In this document: piece by piece, positions 13,451-24,559 of the stretch
Position numbering within the stretch: the first letter of the stretch is position 1
How the letters are laid out: each line of letters begins with the position of its first letter
From: Stichopus chloronotus
Lineage: Eukaryota; Echinodermata; Holothuroidea; Aspidochirotida; Stichopodidae
NCBI GenBank assembly: GCA_021234535.1
Contig: CM037842.1
Coordinates: 27,930,189-27,994,188, forward strand
Direction: 5' to 3'
DNA: 64,000 nt
Translations under genes and position numbers: made by a program
Notes under the pieces: model-generated
Databases searched by the model: none
Seen by the model: the letters and a program-made list of their open reading frames with translations, nothing else
Told to the model about the DNA's origin: nothing

Positions 13451-15360
13451 GCTGGGTCAGTAGGAGCACTATACTCATATATATCAGTATACATGGCTGC
13501 TCCACTACCTAAATGGCAGGAAAACATCGGCTTCATCACTTTACCTCTGCAATCAATTAAGACCTGATACATTCTGTCACAACCCTGAAAAAGTATGCAT
13601 TTGTTTTCTTGTTAACAAAATAGTGAGGAATTGAGATACACTGAGTGTCAATATGCAACCATTAATTTGAGGAAATTAAGTGCCAAACACATTGGGTGGG
13701 TGGGTGCTGGGGGGTGTGGGTGAGGGATGAGAATGGAAAATACTAGGAAGTTTACATTTAGAAGTGCTAGTAAATTATTTACCCATCCCCTGTGGCTATA
13801 AGCCAATATGACTGAGCAGAGCTTGGTCTCAAATGCATTGAGTTGGAGTTATGAAAATGTGTTGGTTTGTCGTAACACTGTTATATATAGTGAAATTTTC
13901 TCCACTCTTGTTTCAGTTTAATGTGCGAACTTTCAGTGTAAAATATACCATCCTGTTCCTGATGACCAAATATAAGCTTAGCAATATATCAGGCAACATA
14001 AAGCACATTTTCAAAGAGTTTGGGTCAAAATTTTTCTTGAAAATTTTAGTCTAGTCTGTTCCTGTACAGTAAGTGTAGGGCACCGGTAATCAGTGTTGGC
14101 TAGGATCTATCTCAGTATTACGTACATATGTTAGGCTACAGCAAAAGTCCCAAGTCACTCTGAACGAAAATATCTCGTAAAAGGAAACCTTCGAATTAAA
14201 ATTTTCGAAAATGATGTGGATTGCTGGTTTGGGGTGTTATGCATATGCCATGCAAATGTTTTTGGCAGATTGACCGATCGAGATATACTTTTTATACGTT
14301 CGACAAACGATGTTTTCCTGAGCATTGTGATACTAACTACAGTACAAAGTGTACACAGACAACAGAACAGCGTGTGTGATCCAACTATGGCTTTTGTGAC
14401 TGAAATCTCTTACTCTAGAGAGTCTAAAACCTCAATACCACTCGCAGTTTGCATCAACAGAAAGTTTGTCTTTGGATTAAATGTTGGGTAAGCATTCAGT
14501 TCCGACCAGGGAGTTGCTATTTGACCCCGTTCCGGCCGTACTGCCTTGCATACGCGATGTACTGTATGCATACGAGGCTCGGCTACATGGGCAGTATGTA
14601 CTGGGACGAATCTATCATTCTATGCAACGTTAATGAAACGGACAGGTGTGCAACTGACTCAGTATAGGGAGATGGTATACGGAGAGATGGGCTCAAAACT
14701 GTAGGTGAAAACCTAATTTAGCTATTTTTTTCCCCCGCTTATAAAACTGAGCTTTCTTTTTGGCGGGAATTACGGGAAAATGTTACTCCATGTTTCATCA
14801 ACACGAATGTTTTCCAATTTGTAGTAACGAAATGGAAACATACAGCAATTCACTCCTCCTTTTTGCTATTCTGATGTACTGTACCTAATACGGTGGCAAG
14901 TAGCCATATCGGCCTTTCAACTGTTTTTCTAGGTAGGTGTACGGTACTTCGGATACTCCTCGTTCTCGCACTTTGCTTTTGTTTTTATGTCTGACAAACA
15001 TTGCTACTTATTTTGATGTTCCATTGTCACCAAGTTTTTTTATGTTACTAAAATGCTAATTTGTGTTCATGTGCCCGGCAAGTTGCACAGCTTTTGCGTA
15101 CACAACTTGAAGAGGTTGTCTTGGAATTTTTCGTCAGCTCAATCATGGACTGTTCCAATTACAAACAGTTCAGTTACATACTCTCTGATCGACTAACTTG
15201 AGAAGCGAGGTGGTATCAATTGGTTTCTTCACATGGCTTTACTTTATGACGTATTATCCATTTTTCCGGGTACACCTGGTATGTTTGGTATACTTGTAAG
15301 CTTTTAATTTTGTTACTGTAAGTGTAGGTGTCAATGCCATGCCCACGTATACCAGTAAAT
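13450..15360. other. Single-copy stretch, CpG-richer from about 14.1 kb
   Basis: No convincing gene or splice-site pair seen on either strand. A G-run cluster lies at 13,694–13,725. From about 14,130 to 15,260 CG dinucleotides (CGATCGAG, TTCCGGCCGTAC, CATACGCG) are visibly more frequent than in the surrounding introns. Open frames at 14,216–14,491 and 14,449–14,667 show no recognisable features. 13,735–13,870 resembles 31,430–31,560, so part is a dispersed repeat. Confidence 0.5.
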
Positions 15361-15810
15361 TGTCACAGTTTATTTACAAGGTTTTCACAGTCTGACCCTT
15401 GTTGACTTCAAATGACCTTTGACCTCCACCAAAAACAATAGAGATCGTCTACTCAATGTGGTAGACCTACATACTGAATATGAGATATGTCCAAGCTTCC
15501 CTTCTTGAGATATCGTGTTTACAAGGTTTTCACAATTTGACCCCTGTTGACCTGAAATGACCTTTGACCTCCACTAACAACAATAAGGTTCTTCTTCTTA
15601 ATATGGTCCACCAACATACCAAATATGAGATCTCTCCAAGCTTTTATTCTTGAGATATCCTGTTCACAAGGTTTTCACAATTAGACCCCTGTATCTTGAG
15701 ATATCGTGTTTACAAGGTAGGGCGTGACGGACATACATACATACACACACACACATATGCACGCATCCATACACATACACATATGCATAATAACAAAGGT
15801 TACGATTTTC
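15360..15810 (+). mobile_element. Tandem-repeat element with type-2 end
   Basis: Three DR-core units (TGACCTTTGACCTCCAC at about 15,414 and 15,560), then a CATA/CACA run, then ATAACAAAGGTTACGATT at 15,790–15,807. The same 18-base end recurs at 22,511–22,528, so this is a second end type for the element group. Confidence 0.65.
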
Positions 15811-15967
15811 ATCGAAACCAAAAAGCAACTTAAAGCGACTTAAATCCAGAAGGGGATTGGCTCAGAAACACTAGGAAAATACACTGAATTTGGGGCTACT
15901 ACTATTGAAAATAAAATCTGACTCAATTGAACATACCAGTAAACTTTTTTCTCTACTTAACTAGCTG

Positions 15968-16243
15968 AAGTTCACCGACTTAATCCACTTCAAAGAAGCA
16001 GTCTTTGCTTACCTCATCATACACAATCTTGCCCCACCGTACTTTCAACAAATATTCTCATTTGACTATGACACACATGACCATAATACAAGGCAGTCCG
16101 GATATCTCCGATTACCACGTTTTATTTCAAATTTTCTGAAGCAAAGTTTACACGTAAGAGCCTCCTCCATCTGGAATACCCTCCCTAATGAAGTCCAACC
16201 TGGCAAAACAATTTCTAGTTTTAAAAGTAAGTATTGCAAGTAA
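15968..16243 (+). pseudogene. LINE protein C-terminus
   Basis: An open stretch ending at TAA 16,241–16,243 encodes FKEAVFAYLIIHNLAPPYF, HDHNTRQSGYLRLPRF and RASSIWNTLPNEV, the conserved C-terminal block of CR1/L2-like non-LTR retrotransposons. Its 3' part with a GGAGTGCTCT…AGAGTACTTCC inverted repeat extends to about 16,410, where a HINE-like element begins. No start codon; 5' truncated. Confidence 0.85.
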
Positions 16244-16414
16244 TGTATAGAAAATTATTGATTAATGAATTATTTCATGCAGCATTCACCACTCTTATGT
16301 TCACTGTATATCGTTTAGGTTAATGTTCATCTTTTCCTTTTTGTACTTCTTACAGGGAGTGCTCTGTCCCATAAGCCTACCAAGGTTTTTAGAGTACTTC
16401 CTTTCATAACTTTC

Positions 16415-18228
16415 AACCAGAAAGCCAAAAGGCTTTGTGATTCCTTGCCACATGGTTATATTATAACAAGCATGAATTATTCACATGACAAGTATGATAT
16501 CAACTGCAGTTACTGGTCTTGAAACACCACATTAATAAGCCTTTAACCCAAATAACCTTTATTTTGGTGACCTCAAATGACATTTGATGTCCACTAAAAG
16601 CAATAGGGATCACCTACCCAGTATGGGGAACCTACACATCAAGTATGACATCAGTCAACATTACTCTTCTGGAGATAATGTGCTAGAAAATTTTCACCTC
16701 GGGGGACCTCAAACGACCTTTGACCTCCACAAAAACAATAGGAGTCATCTACTCAATATGACTGACCCACACACCAAGTATGACATCAGTCACACTTACC
16801 CTTCTAGAGATACTGTGTTTACAATGTGTTTACAGTTTGACTCAGGGTAACCTCAAGTGACCTTTATCTCCACCAAAAACAACAGGGATCATCTACTCAA
16901 TATGACCAACTTACACACCAAGTATGGCATCAGTCGCAGTTACCGTTCTTGAGATATCATGTTTACAAGGTTTTCACATTTTGACCTCTGGTGACCTCAA
17001 ATGACCTTTGACCTCCACCAAAAGCAATAGGGATCATCTACTTAATATGACCAACCCACACAGTAAGTATGACATCAGTCACAGTTACTCTTCTGCAGAT
17101 ACTGTGTTTACAAGGTTTTTCCAGTTTGACCTCCATTGACCTCAAATGACCTTTGACCGCCACCAAAAACGATAGGGATCACCTACTCAATATGTCTAAC
17201 CCACACACCAGGTATAATATCAGACACAGTTACCGTTCTTGAGATATCGTGTTTACAAGGTTTTCACATTTTGACCTCTGGTGACCTCAAATGACCTTTG
17301 ACCTCCACCAAAAGCAATAGGGATCATCTACTTAATATGATCAACCCACACAGTAAGTATGACATCAGTCACAGTTACCCTTCTGAAGATATTGTGTTTA
17401 CAAGGTTTTTCCAGTTTGACCTCCGTCGACCTCAAATGACCTTTGACCGCCACCAAAAACAATAGGGATCATCTACTTAATATGACTAACCCACACACCA
17501 GGTATGACATCAGACACAGTTACCGTTCTTGAGATATCGTGTTTGCAAGGTTTTCACATTTTGACCTCTGGTGACCTCAAATGACCTTTGACCGCCACTA
17601 AAAACAATAGGGATTATCTACTCAATATGACCAACTCACACACCAAGTATGACATCAGTCACAGTTACCGTCTTGAGATATCGTGTTTACAAGGTTTTCA
17701 CATTTTGACCTCTGGTGACCTCAAATGACCTTTGACCTCCACCAAAAGCAATAGGGATCATCTACTTCATATGACCAACCCACACAGTAAGTATGACATC
17801 AGTCACAGTTACCCTTCTAGAGATATTATGTTTACAAGGTTTTTCCAGTTTGACCTCCGTTGACCTCAAATGACCTTTGACCGCCACTTAAAGCAATAGG
17901 GATCATTTACTCAATATGACTGACCCACACACTACGTATGACATCAGACACAGTTACCGTTCTTGAGATATCGTGTTTACAAGGTTTTCACATTTTGACC
18001 TCTGGTGACCTCAAATGACCTTTGACCCCCACTAAAAACAATAGGGATCATCTACTCAATATGAACAACCCACATACAGTAAGTATGACATCAGTCACAG
18101 TTACTGTTCTTGAGATATCGTGTTTACAAGAAGTGTCACATACACACATACACACACCCTCACACACACATACACACACACACGACATCACCATCGCATA
18201 GACTTCCTTCTGCCTTCGGCAAGGAATC
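16415..18228 (+). mobile_element. HINE-like non-autonomous element, copy a (1.8 kb)
   Basis: Starts AACCAG then the palindrome AAAGCCAAAAGGCTTT (16,421–16,436) and GATTCCTTGCC (16,439–16,449). The core holds 11 units of about 145 bp carrying TGACCT half-sites. It ends in a CA-rich run and a hairpin at 18,201–18,228 whose right arm GGCAAGGAATC is the exact reverse complement of GATTCCTTGCC. Subterminal inverted repeats, tandem core, microsatellite and 3' hairpin are the plan of Helentron-associated (HINE, DINE-1-like) elements; that class is my inference. No coding capacity. Confidence 0.8.
16569..18120 (+). repeat. 145-bp tandem core with DR4–DR4–DR1 half-sites
   Basis: Each full unit contains TGACCT-N4-TGACCT-N4-TGACCT-N1-TGACCT, followed by CCACCAAAA…GGGATCATCTACT and GAGATATCGTGTTTACAAGG. 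From about 16,980 units alternate between a form with GACCTCTGG and one with GACCTCC(A/G)T, giving a higher-order period of about 292 bp. Confidence 0.88.
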
Positions 18229-18308
18229 AAAAATGTAGTTTGTTACAATACTGTACATATGTAAATATTGTTATTATTGGTCGTTATGATAAAACAAATA
18301 AATGAAAT

Positions 18309-19320
18309 GAAATGTGCATTCTTAGTATGGGATCCATCATATTTATTTTTTTCTTGAGATATTGTGTGCAAGATTTTGACTTCTTTGACTAGTGGTGACC
18401 CAGAATGATCTTTGACCTCCACCAAAAACAAAAAGATGATCTACTCAGTAAAAGCACGTTCAGCATGCTTCTCATGCTAAGGTTAAGATATACAGATGTC
18501 TGTATTTTCAATGAATCGGACTTTATTCATTTAGAAACAATAGAAATAACTGAAATATTAAAATAATCATGGCAAAAATGTTTTAAATCTACTGACAGAT
18601 TGCTTTTAAATAAGTGTATCTGTAATGAAGCTGAAGCTTACACTGTATTTCGCTCTCCTTTTTCTCTTCCGTTTCTGGTGTTTCTTTTGGGTCTGTGATG
18701 AATTCCTTGGTACCGCACTAGAACTGCTTGCTGTCCCTGATTCTGCTGTGTTACATTCCTAACGTACGACCATAACGTGAGAAAGCAATTAAATCATTTT
18801 TAGTCACTTTTTCCAAGAAGGACTAAATCATCAAACTCTGCATTGAAGTGATCTGACTAGATTCCCTTTCTTTAAGTGCTATGTTTAAATTGAAGTCACA
18901 AGTTAAATCTTTTAAATGATCCCCGCTGATCCACAACTAACAAATGAAGTAATATTCTATTAGGTTATCTATGTTATCTAGTTTATCTTAGTATTTAATA
19001 CAGGCAGATGAAACGGTTTACAAGTTCATGTAACTCTTCATCCTTCCAACCTTGTAAATACCATCCAATCCTCAAAATCAAACAATACAACGTAATAAAC
19101 TAAATTATTACTTTTCCTGCCCATGAACCTATATTTTGTGAGTTATACTCCCTATACAGTACTGTAGTTAGGAAATAGTCATGGCAATCTTAAATCCAGA
19201 AGGTAAGGCTCAGACACACTAGGAAAATACACTGAATTTGGGGCTACTATTGAAAATAAAATCTGGGGGTTCTAAATATAGAAACTCTAGATGACCTGCA
19301 CCATTGACAGATTATCTGGA
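18309..19320 (+). repeat. Diverged copy of array-unit interior
   Basis: Corresponds to positions about 1,376–2,390 of the first array unit (GTATGGGATCC…, TTAGAAACAATAG…, AATCTGGGGGTTCTAAATA), then jumps directly to the LINE tail. The segment at 2,390–2,640 of the unit is missing here. Confidence 0.85.
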
Positions 19321-19379
19321 GTATCGTTAGCATAAAAAATAACATGATATTTAGACTCAGTATGTTAGCATGAATTTCG

Positions 19380-20077
19380 CATGAAAGTTTCAAAAGGTGT
19401 AGGGATACTTAACGGATTTCAACAACTTCTTCCTAGGAAAATTTTGGTTTCCCTGTGTAATACCCTTATACTTCCTTATCTCACTTATTGTACTATCAGT
19501 TTGGGGAGCACTTATGCTACCAGAATTAAACCTCTTTTTTTTTTACAGAATAGGGCTATTAGATGTATGCAACATAGACTATCGTCATCATACTGCACCT
19601 TTTTTCGATAGTCTCAACCTTCTCAATATTTATGATTTAAATCGGTATCATATCGGGTTATTTTTGACTGGCTACATAACAGAACCCGTTAATATTTAGT
19701 ACTCATTTTCAGTTTCGTGATAGCCATTACCCTTACCCTAGTTGTGCTTCAAATCAGTTTATCACTCCCCTTTGTACTCTTACTGTACGTCATCTCAATT
19801 TGGTCTTCGTTTTGTAGGTGCAAAACTATGGAATTCTCTGCCCTTGGAAGTTACAAACTGTAAAACACCATATGCATTTAAAAAGCAGCTTAAAGTTAAT
19901 CTCATTGCAAACTACCTTCGAACTATCGCCTTGTTTATATTTCTGTACTCTATTCTTGTTGTTTTTTGTGCTTTTCTTATTTATGTCTCGTATTTCTGTC
20001 TGCCTATAAGGGGTGTCAACACCCACAATCTCCTAGGAGCTTTTACTTAACACTCCTCAGTCTCTTACCTTGTTTTG
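19380..20077 (+). pseudogene. LINE C-terminal fragment with 3' region
   Basis: Same LINE as in the array but reaching further: KVSKGVGILNGFQQLL, SHYPYP, FVGAKLWNSLPLEV and FKKQLKVNLI, followed by a 3' region. Frameshifts and a T run at about 19,535 interrupt it. Confidence 0.85.
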
Positions 20078-20648
20078 TTAAAAAGATGGTCCTGCCACAA
20101 ATATAGCTTTGATATGTTAAAGAGTAAGTTAATTTGACCATGACAGTGAAACTTCCATTCAATTTCCATGTGTGGTTTCGGAGATATGAGCAGTTGAAGT
20201 TGTCACATTTGTTACTGACAGTTGACTTGAAACAAGCAGGAATGATGTCATCTCCCCACATTGATAAAGCATTTTATGTTTTTCTTTAATATTTACACCA
20301 AATTTAATACTTCAATATCTAGTTCTATCACAATGTGAATGTATGATGTGTATGAGAGTTTTGCGACCTTCACATAATCAGTACTTACGCTGACCACCTG
20401 TTGATTTCAAGTTCAAAATAATAAATTCAATAATAAAGAAAACAAAAGACTATTCAGGCATGTGAGGAGATGATGTCACTCCTGCTTGCCTCAAGTTCAC
20501 AGTTGGTAGAAAAGGGGGTAACTTCAACTGGTAATATCTTGAGAACCACTCATGGGAACTAAATCGAAGTTTCACCAGAATGGTTGGATCAAGGAGGTTC
20601 TACAAGGAACATATCCAAGCTAATTTTGTGGCTAGACCATCCTTTTAA
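20078..20648. mobile_element. Foldback element with about 190-bp inverted arms and TTAA target
   Basis: Arms 20,082–20,275 and 20,452–20,644 are imperfect reverse complements (left AAAGATGGTC…GCCACAAA; right end, reversed, AAGGATGGTC…GCCACAAA). TTAA flanks both ends (20,078–20,081 and 20,645–20,648), as for piggyBac- or Kolobok-type insertion. The spacer is about 175 bp. No coding capacity. Confidence 0.75.
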
Positions 20649-20841
20649 GTAAAGTAATTATTTTATGATGTGTCTAAGCTTGATTATCCTTATATACTAT
20701 AATTTCGTTACTTTTACCACTCTCAGAATATTGTTATGTTTTTTATATTATAGTAAGAGATTGGAATAAAGTCATACTGAACTGGACTGGTTTCTACAGT
20801 GGTGCTACTTCAAACTGACTAAACAAATGCATTTCAATTCT

Positions 20842-22400
20842 GATATAAGTGATGAGATCACATCAACATTACAGTAATTACAATATGAAGTTGTCCATGG
20901 ATCAAGGCTTTACAGATGTAGATATGTATCTAGTTCTGAAATATCCAGTATTAAATGAAACAGTTTAAATAATACAGAAGAGTTCCTCACAAGTATCTCT
21001 ACTGTCCTAAATCTGGACGGACTCTTTAAATTACACATTTTTAAGTAGGCTCACTTTTCAATTGACTCTCTCGACAAAATATGAGACAACAGCATGAATG
21101 GTGCAGTACAGTAGCTCTACTTCAAAATGTGTGGTATACAATAGAGATAAGATGCTGGGACAAAGAAACTTGAAACATATTCTGAATATTAAGTTGTGTA
21201 AAATTTATTGTTTCTCCAGTATGTACGTGCAGCATCAAGTGTGGTAAACAGGCTTTATGACATTCCACTTTCCATCTTGATCTAACAATTTTGTGGCATG
21301 TCATAAGCCACATTCAAAAGATCAAATGAAACCAGAAAGCCAAAGCACTTGCTGATTTCTTGTGATATGTGAACAAATTGTAACAAATATGAATTCCCTA
21401 ACTGATAAGAATATAAGGTATCCTTCTTGAGATATCATTTAAATAAAATTTAGACCTTTTGAAATCTTTCGACCAAGTGACCTTTCATCTCCTTTTAATA
21501 TGTACAATAGGGATCACCTACAGTACCTTATATGACCATCTACACGCTAGATGTGAACAACTAATAAACAAACCGGAGAATTACGGAATTTCTCACAGTT
21601 GTATTACTGTAATTGTCATGGGCACAAGTTTTTTATAATTTGCAACCAGCTACTGATATTTGAGTCCCACAAAAATGATAAGACACAAGTACTCACTGTT
21701 AACAATCCGCACTCTTAAAGCTGGAATATGAGTTGAACATTTGTCATATTTTGCCACTGAAAGTCAAATATGTTATAGCCACTACAAAAGAGAACATTGT
21801 TTAAGCCATATTTTTGCATATATAACTAGTCATATCCATTCCCATTGGTCTGTTTGATTTGAGGTAACAGTGATTGATGGCTAAACTGTTGGAGAGGTTA
21901 AATTTGATATGGCCAACAAAAATGTCGAGAGAATTTTTAAATACAAAAATCTGAAAGATGAGTGCACAGTTCTCTTTCAGGTTTTGGTGACATGATCTTT
22001 TCCTCCACTTTCTCTTCCCTGAAACACTGATGAAGAACAAATGCAAATGACTGGGTGATTGCCAGTACAACTCATATTCCAACTATAAGTAACTGAATCT
22101 TTCTTGAGGTATTGTTTGTAAGGTTTTGACCAATTGACATCTGGTGATATGGAATGTTCCTTTGATCTCCACCATAAACAATATGGAAACCATTTACTCA
22201 ATGTAGGTAATGTGCATGCTTAGTATGGGATCCGTCATATGTATTTTTTCTTGAGATATTGTGTGCAAGATTTTGACCTCTTTGACAAGTGGTGACCCAA
22301 AATGATCTTTGACCTCCACCAAAATCAAAAGGATCATCTACTCAGTAAAGCATGTTAAGCATGCTCCTCATGCTAAGGTTAAGATAGACAGTACACATCT
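20842..22400 (+). repeat. Diverged copy of the window's first 1.55 kb
   Basis: Position 20,842 aligns with position 1, and similarity runs through the HINE-like start (21,329) and the opposite-strand 64-codon frame (here broken by a stop) to GGTTAAGATAGACAG. It then leaves the unit and ends by 22,400. Confidence 0.88.
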
Positions 22401-22449
22401 TAAGATATAGAATGACACTTCAAACTCTGGGGACAACTAAAATCACACA

Positions 22450-22535
22450 CATGTTATGTACAATGTAATACTGTGTGTGTATATATATATTTATATATAT
22501 ATATCCCATGATAACAAAGGTTACGATTATCATGG
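22450..22535 (+). repeat. TA/CA microsatellite and type-2 terminal hairpin
   Basis: A GTGTGTATATATAT run, then CCATGATAA (22,506–22,514), a 12-base loop and TTATCATGG (22,527–22,535): perfect 9-bp arms. ATAACAAAGGTTACGATT is shared with 15,790–15,807. Confidence 0.75.
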
Positions 22536-22985
22536 AAACCAAGAAAAACAGCTAATGGTGTACAAACACAGACATATCTTATCAGAAAGCAGCACAACAC
22601 GAGCTGTGAAGAAAGATGAAGTCTCACCATTAGAAGGAGCAGACATTCAAATGTCTTGTCTTAAATGTGCTTTGAACAACTAGAGTTTTTACAACTAGAG
22701 TTTTTACAAGATATTTATTATTGAACTGCACACACACACCCACATATTAATACACCCCCTTTAACCCCCTAGCGAAATTTGGTTATCCCAACGGCGGCCA
22801 ACCCATGTCATCTCTATGGTATAACATACCCTTGACAAGAAACAATGACCTACCAAATTCCAGTTGAATATTATAAGGGGTGTAAGGTGGACAAGTTTTT
22901 TTTTTTTTATAATTAAAGCACTTCGAGAACAATGTGGAGTACAACATCTTACTGCGTATAGGAATGAGAAATCACAGTTGCATAC

Positions 22986-23132
22986 CTGAAGAGGAAAGAT
23001 TAATTCCATCAGATATTTCTGTCCGGCTTTGAAGTAACAGGTACAGTCTTCAACTATTGTTACGTCCTTCCTTTTGAAAACAAATGTGCGGTAGCCCCTA
23101 TCTGATTCTTCAATTTGATTGAAAGATATTTC
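22986..23132 (-). CDS. Exon M: UPA domain, last part
   Basis: Acceptor TGTTTTCTGTTTGCCAG, donor CTTCAG|GTATGC. 147 nt, phase 0 to 0. Begins EISFNQIEESDRGYRTFVF and contains CTCYFKAGQKYLMELIFPLQ, matching the last strands of a UPA domain. The preceding intron is about 6.2 kb and holds a HINE-like element. The donor implies at least one more exon; in PIDD, NLRP1 and CARD8 a death domain or CARD follows UPA, but I found no such exon between here and position 1, where sequence is mostly repeats. Confidence 0.78.
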
Positions 23133-23199
23133 CTGGCAAACAGAAAACAATAAAACTATTTAAGATTCTCACTACTAAATGTGCAAAGGTTCAGCATAT

Positions 23200-23700
23200 C
23201 TGTCGGATGCCAATTCATATAACTTGACAGATGACACAAGTGTCATCCCCATATATATGGTTTGGTATGGCCACATAAAACCAGGATATAACTTGATGCA
23301 AGTATCAAGCAGATATGTGAGTAAGAATTGATATGGCCATATACTGTAAAGTCAGATATAATTTGATATAAGTGTCATCCACATACTCTATGTATGTTAG
23401 GTTTTATATGACCATATTAAATCAGATATAACTTGATACATATGTCATCCAGATATGTTACTTAGGGTTTTATATGGACGTATTAATGTCACATGTAGCT
23501 TAATACACGTGTCTTCCACATATGTATGTAAGGTTTGATAATGGCCAAAAAATTATGGTCAACAATAACTTGATACAAAGGTCATCCAAATAGAATAAAG
23601 GGTTTGGTATGGCCATTTAAAACAAGGTATGACTTGATACAAGACTCATCCAGATAGAGTACAATATGGTCATATAAATCCAGATATGACATTGTTTATG
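23200..23700. repeat. About 80-bp tandem repeat in intron
   Basis: Six to seven diverged units of the type GGTTTGGTATGGCCA…AACTTGATACA…GTCATCCA. Related units reappear at 24,335–24,560 after about 630 bp of unrelated sequence. Confidence 0.7.
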
Positions 23701-23709
23701 GTAAAATTT

Positions 23710-24330
23710 ACCACCCTACCTTACATCAGGGTTCATACAAGGTTCAGTTTCCAGTGTTTACCTGAGTTAACTAACCCTTTTCTCTATTCCCTTCAGTCAG
23801 TTACTATAGACAATAAGAAACATTTGAATTGGGTTGGACAAGCACTTGTTACTTGGAAAGATTGTGCAATAATTGCTGGATTGGTTAATTCATGGGTGGT
23901 AACCATTTGCATATAGAGTCTATGATTCTGATTGGTCAAGGCCATTCTCGACCTCATGGCTCTAAACCTCAGAAGCATGGGTTCAGCTATCTGCAGTTAT
24001 GAAGCCGACAATGGTAATCACGCAGTTAAAGTGTAGCTGAATTACTATGGGAGCTGTGTCGTCGTCATGGGAGCTGTGTTGTCATCTTTTCTTGCTCTCT
24101 CTCCTTTTGTCATCGTCATGTGATTGTTTGTATTCTCTCAACCATCATCGTCAACTTAATTTATCAAATTAATGTGTGTCAGTCGAATCAATTCATAAAT
24201 GGGATTCTAATCGTCAAGCCAATCTCTCTGGATCTTCGTTTCTCTCTCTGCTGTAACAGGAACTTTCCATATCGTTAGCGTTTGGGATATCAGCCGCCGG
24301 AGCAGTCATACTATGACTGTAAATCCCTAA
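23710..24330. other. Sequence splitting the 80-bp tandem repeat
   Basis: About 620 bp without repeat units lies between two blocks of the 80-bp repeat. It may be an insertion; I see no terminal inverted repeats. CAGTCATACTATGACTG near the right edge is a short palindrome. Confidence 0.4.
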
Positions 24331-24559
24331 ATACATATATTTGTTACTAACTTGATAGAAGCATGTTCTATCCATGTGTCATCCATAAATGGTATACAGC
24401 CATGCATGGCCAGGCTACACACTTGAATAAATCTTCAGATATAGATATATGTATATGGTTTGATGTGGACATAGAAAGTTTGATATATAATACTGTAACT
24501 TGATGGGGTTTCATCCCGATGTGTCACGGTAAACAATGTTTGATATGCCAGAATTAAGT

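Noticed and set aside
14216..14667. Two overlapping plus-strand open frames in the CpG-rich region
   Set aside because: No domain, no splice-site support, no coding bias that I can see.
16569..18120. Regularly spaced repeats suggesting a CRISPR array
   Set aside because: Whole 145-bp units repeat, including the 'spacers'; the context is eukaryotic and the block sits in a mobile element.
18120..18305. Open frames over the CA/TG run (Thr–His and Cys–Val repeats)
   Set aside because: Microsatellite translations only.
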